Assembly: GCF_003626735.1 (NCBI RefSeq)
Contig: NZ_RBHX01000001.1
Span: 558,001 to 622,000, forward strand
From: Microbacterium sp. CGR2
Lineage (GTDB): Bacteria; Actinomycetota; Actinomycetes; Actinomycetales; Microbacteriaceae
DNA length: 64,000 nt
Direction of reading: 5' to 3'
Shown: positions 61,264 to 64,000 of the stretch, one piece after another
How the letters are laid out: every line of letters starts with the position of its first letter
How positions within the stretch are numbered: position 1 is the stretch's first letter
The notes under the pieces: model-generated
What the model was told of the DNA's origin: nothing
What the model saw: the letters and a program-made list of their open reading frames with translations, nothing else
Databases searched by the model: none
Position numbers and translations under genes: made by a program

Positions 61264-62180
61264 CCATGACCGGAATATCCACGCCGGCGCCGCCGTCGTC
61301 CGAGACCCGCCGGATCACCGTTCCCGAGGGTGCCGCACGGGGGTCGTCGAAGCCGCGCGTCACGGTCGGCGGCGTGATCCGCGTCGTCGGGCTCGGGCTC
61401 TGGCTCATCATCACCCTGTTCCCGCTGTATTGGATCGCGCTGACGTCGCTCAAGTCGTCCGGCTCCATCAACGCGTATCCGATCGAGTACTGGCCCAGTG
61501 AGCCGACGCTCGCGAATTACACCAGCCTGTTCGAGCAGAGCTCGTTCGGCGTCTTCCTCGCCAACTCCGCTCTCGTGGCCGTCGTCGGTGGCGCGGTCGC
61601 GACGCTCATCGCCCTGCTGAGCGCGTATGTGCTGGCACGGTTCGAGTTCCGGGGCAAGGGCGCGATCCTCATCGCCTTCCTGCTGACGCAGATGATCCCC
61701 GCGTTCATCGCGCTGGGACCGCTGTACGCGATGATGACCGACCTGGGTCTGGTCGACACGAAGCCCGGGCTCATCCTCGTGTACATCGCGATCTGCATCC
61801 CGTTCTCGACGGTGATGCTGCGCGGGTTCTTCGAGAACGTCCCTGACGCGCTCGAAGAGGCAGCGATGATCGACGGGTGCTCCCGCCTCGGCGCCCTTTT
61901 CCGGGTGCTCGTCCCCGTGATGACGCCCGGCATCATCGCCGCGTTCATCTTCAACTTCGTGAACTGCTGGAACGAGCTGTTCCTGTCGGTGGTGCTGATG
62001 AACACCGACGCGAACCGTACGGTCCCCTCGGCGTTGAACGGCTTCATCTCGACGTTCAACATCGACTGGGGCTCGATGAGTGCCGCAGCGGTCCTGACGA
62101 TCCTGCCGACCATGGTGATGTTCGCGCTCGCGAGCAAGTGGATCGTCCAGGGCCTGACGGCCGGAGCGGTGAAGGAGTAG
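61260..62180 (+). CDS. ABC transporter permease (MalG type)
   Basis: Partner permease of 306 residues with six helices and the EAA loop EEAAMIDGCSRLGALFRVLV. Last gene of this operon, which has no ATPase gene, as with the operons at 3306 and 18777. A long hairpin terminator built from the repeat core follows. Confidence 0.92.
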   Translation: MTMTGISTPAPPSSETRRITVPEGAARGSSKPRVTVGGVIRVVGLGLWLIITLFPLYWIALTSLKSSGSINAYPIEYWPSEPTLANYTSLFEQSSFGVFLANSALVAVVGGAVATLIALLSAYVLARFEFRGKGAILIAFLLTQMIPAFIALGPLYAMMTDLGLVDTKPGLILVYIAICIPFSTVMLRGFFENVPDALEEAAMIDGCSRLGALFRVLVPVMTPGIIAAFIFNFVNCWNELFLSVVLMNTDANRTVPSALNGFISTFNIDWGSMSAAAVLTILPTMVMFALASKWIVQGLTAGAVKE

Positions 62181-62191
62181 CCGTCACCTGC

Positions 62192-62250
62192 TTCCGGTCG
62201 CAGAAAAGCTCCCATCCGCCCGGCAGATGGGAGCTTTTCTGCGACCGGAA
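62192..62250. terminator. Long hairpin terminator carrying the repeat core
   Basis: Perfect 25-bp arms (62192-62216 and 62226-62250) close a 9-nt loop. The outer 12 bp of each arm, TTCCGGTCGCAG, is the core of the intergenic repeat family, while the inner part AAAAGCTCCCATC is an ordinary terminator stem. It separates convergent genes. Confidence 0.85.
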
Positions 62251-62271
62251 CGTGTCGTCAGGAGTCGGGTG

Positions 62272-63285
62272 TCAGACCAGACGCTGCTTCGGAGAGACCC
62301 CGTACGTGTGCTCGGCGTCACGGTTGACCGTGTCGCCCAGCGCGGTGTCGATGGCGGCAAGGGTGTCGGCGTCGAGCTTCACGCCCGAGGCCTTGACGGT
62401 CTCGGCGAGCTGCTCCGGACGGGATGCTCCGACGAGCGCAGCGGCGACGTTCGGATTCTGCAGCACCCAGGCGATCGCGAGCTGCGGCATCGACAGGCCC
62501 GCCTCCTCGGCGATCGGCTTGAGCTTCTGCACGCCCGTGAGGATGTCGTCCTGCAGGAAGCTCTTGATGAAGTCGGCGCCGCTGTGCGGGTCGGTCGCGC
62601 GCGACCCCTCGGGCACCGGCTGACCGGGGAGGTACTTGCCGCTGAGGACGCCCTGCGCCATCGGCGACCAGACGATCTGCGAGATGCCGAGCTCTTCGGA
62701 TGCCGGGACGACCTTGCCCTCGATGACCCGCCACAGCATCGAGTACTGCGGCTGGTTCGAGATGAGCTGGATGCCGAGCTGCTTCGCCAGCGCGTGGCCT
62801 TCGCGCAGCTGCTCCGCCGTCCACTCGGAGACGCCGATGTAGAGCGCCTTGCCCTGACGGACGACGTCGGCGAACGCCTGGAACGTCTCCTCCAGCGGCG
62901 TCTCGTAGTCGAACCGGTGCGCCTGGTAGAGGTCGACGTATTCGGTGCCGAGGCGCTTCAGCGAGCCGTTGATCGATTCGAGGATGTGCTTGCGGCTCAG
63001 GCCGGTGTCGTTGGGGCCCTTCGGGCCGGTCGGGAAGTAGACCTTGGTGAAGATCTCCACGCCCTCGCGGCGCTGGCCTTCGAGCGCCTTTCCGAGCACG
63101 ACCTCCGCCGCGGTGTTCGCGTAGGTGTCGGCCGTGTCGAAGGTGGTGATGCCGGCTTCGAGCGCCGCATGGACCGTCTTGACGGCTGCGTCGTCGCCGA
63201 CCTGCGAGGCGTGGGTGACCCAGTTGCCGTAGGTGATCTCCGAGACCTTGAGACCGCTGTTACCGAGATAGCGATAGTTGACCAT
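62272..63285 (-). CDS. Aldo/keto reductase (Kv-beta/YghZ-like)
   Basis: NADPH-dependent oxidoreductase of 337 residues with the AKR tetrad: D50 and Y55 (FDTADTYAN), K81 (IFTKVYF) and the histidine in YQAHRFD. The C-terminal NADPH-binding block (LVGASRPEQLAETVKA) is present. Such proteins reduce varied aldehydes and ketones, including methylglyoxal in YghZ relatives; the substrate is unknown. Single gene; ATG at 63285. Confidence 0.9.
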   Translation of the reverse strand: MVNYRYLGNSGLKVSEITYGNWVTHASQVGDDAAVKTVHAALEAGITTFDTADTYANTAAEVVLGKALEGQRREGVEIFTKVYFPTGPKGPNDTGLSRKHILESINGSLKRLGTEYVDLYQAHRFDYETPLEETFQAFADVVRQGKALYIGVSEWTAEQLREGHALAKQLGIQLISNQPQYSMLWRVIEGKVVPASEELGISQIVWSPMAQGVLSGKYLPGQPVPEGSRATDPHSGADFIKSFLQDDILTGVQKLKPIAEEAGLSMPQLAIAWVLQNPNVAAALVGASRPEQLAETVKASGVKLDADTLAAIDTALGDTVNRDAEHTYGVSPKQRLV

Positions 63286-63338
63286 GATTCCACGCTACTG
63301 CTTCGGATGCGGGTGGAGGCCAGGATTCCGTGACCGGT

Positions 63339-63415
63339 CTCAGGTGACCTGAGCGGATGCGCCCGAGAGTCTCCCGGACTCCTGCGTCGCCGGGGTGGCT
63401 CAGGTCGCCTGAGCC
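63339..63415. repeat. Two CTCAGG-centred palindromes
   Basis: CTCAGGTGACCTGAG (63339-63353) and GGCTCAGGTCGCCTGAGCC (63397-63415) are perfect dyads. The second contains the stop codon of the DUF4407 gene and may be its terminator; the first lies between the two genes. Confidence 0.65.
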
Positions 63416-64000
63416 GAAGCCGCCGGTGGCGACGGCGTCACCGGCGTCGTCACTATGTCCGCGCGGTCTCGGAACCCCTCGGCGGTCACCTTGTCGAGCG
63501 CGACCTGCCGGCGGATGGCGGCGGCCTTCTCGTACAGGCTCGGGTCGCCGTAGCTGGTGAGCACCTTCACCAGGACGGGGAGCAGCTCGATCATGAAGAA
63601 CAGCGCGGCGATCAGGATGTGCGCCCACAGGATCGTCGGCTCCTTCTCGCTGAGTCGGTTGAGACCGCTGATCTGACTGAGGAGGCCGACAGCTCCGGCG
63701 TTGCCCTGGGCCACGGCATCAGCCCTGGCGTTGTACGCGGCGAGCGCCTGGTCGTACGAGTCGCGCGCGGCAGGGAGTTGCGACTGTGCCTGCTCGCGGT
63801 TCTGCGACTCGGACGACGAGGTGTTCTCCTTTGCGGCGGTGCCGGCGGCGGCGAGCTCTTCGTTCGCCGTGCGCAGCTGCGCGGCGAGGGCATCGTAGGT
63901 CTGCTGCGCCTCGGCGAGCTGCGCCTGGGCGGCATCCGAACTGGCGCCTTCGCCGTTGACCCCGGTGCAGCCCGGCACGGTGCCCGCACCCTCGCCGGTG
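63400..64000 (-). CDS. DUF4407-family membrane protein (N terminus cut by window edge)
   Basis: C-terminal part of about 200 residues. A long Ala/Gln/Glu-rich coiled-coil-like region (AQAQLAEAQQTYDALAAQLR) precedes a block with GLLSQISGLNRLSEKEP and one hydrophobic helix (ILIAALFFMIELLPVLVKVL), the layout of DUF4407 proteins. The frame is open to the right edge; the true start is outside. A stop codon lies in a palindrome at 63397-63415. Function unknown. Confidence 0.78.
   Translation of the reverse strand, partial: TGEGAGTVPGCTGVNGEGASSDAAQAQLAEAQQTYDALAAQLRTANEELAAAGTAAKENTSSSESQNREQAQSQLPAARDSYDQALAAYNARADAVAQGNAGAVGLLSQISGLNRLSEKEPTILWAHILIAALFFMIELLPVLVKVLTSYGDPSLYEKAAAIRRQVALDKVTAEGFRDRADIVTTPVTPSPPAASAQAT

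Noticed and set aside
1..64000. tRNA, rRNA, insertion sequence or prophage genes
   Set aside because: None could be recognised in any gap or frame; all gaps except one are below about 300 bp and are explained by promoters, hairpins or repeats.

Overview
The window is high-GC DNA. Gene packing (ATGA/TGATG overlaps), GTG starts, LAxC lipoproteins, many LacI regulators and the frequent word GGATGC suggest an actinobacterium of the Microbacteriaceae, most likely Microbacterium or a close relative. That assignment is inference from style; no rRNA or tRNA gene was seen. There are 59 supported protein genes, including one cut by the right edge. I saw no insertion sequence, phage gene or CRISPR array. 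Nearly everything is a carbohydrate scavenging and catabolism region.

Left part (1-23.6 kb): arabinofuranoside/furanose use. Two parallel operons each hold a lipoprotein binding protein, two MalFG-type permeases and a cytoplasmic arabinofuranosidase: a GH127 beta-L-arabinofuranosidase at 3306-8356 and a GH51 alpha-L-arabinofuranosidase at 18777-23581. Between them lies a YtfQRT-YjfF furanose importer with a second, extra YtfR-like ATPase and its own LacI, plus an AldO-like alditol oxidase. Each module has a LacI gene and visible palindromes at its promoter.

Middle (23.6-32.7 kb): a sortase-anchored S1 serine protease, a small META-domain protein, the methylcitrate cycle operon (GntR, prpD, prpB, prpC) and an EamA exporter divergent from a CGNR zinc-finger regulator.

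Sugar-acid part (32.9-54.4 kb): a five-gene operon whose overall pathway I cannot name (cupin phosphoglucose isomerase, FGGY kinase, 2-hydroxyacid dehydrogenase, shikimate-dehydrogenase-like protein, phosphotriesterase-like lactonase). Next come an ABC sugar importer, a ketose 3-epimerase with its LacI, and a complete oxidative L-fucose pathway (mutarotase, dehydrogenase, lactonase, FucD, 2-keto-3-deoxyfuconate dehydrogenase, FAH-type hydrolase) with a FadR-type GntR. A ribokinase/RbsD/HutC-type GntR set with a small transaldolase follows. The unnamed operon and the ribokinase/transaldolase genes share an 18-bp operator, AACCTGT-N4-ACAGGTT, so they form one predicted regulon.

Right part (54.4-64 kb): a proline-rich membrane protein, a cysteine synthase/desulfhydrase-like enzyme, a double-ACT protein, a GntR regulator divergent from a class V aminotransferase plus a third MalEFG-type importer, an aldo/keto reductase and a truncated DUF4407 protein.

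Two things stand out. First, a family of intergenic repeats built on CGGTCGCAGTT occurs in seven places, nearly always as direct copies facing inverted copies. A PD-(D/E)XK-like nuclease gene (48519-49490), flanked by repeat clusters on both sides, sits inside the fucose gene set like an insertion. Second, nearly every regulator in the window can be paired with a visible palindromic operator, giving eight testable local regulons.
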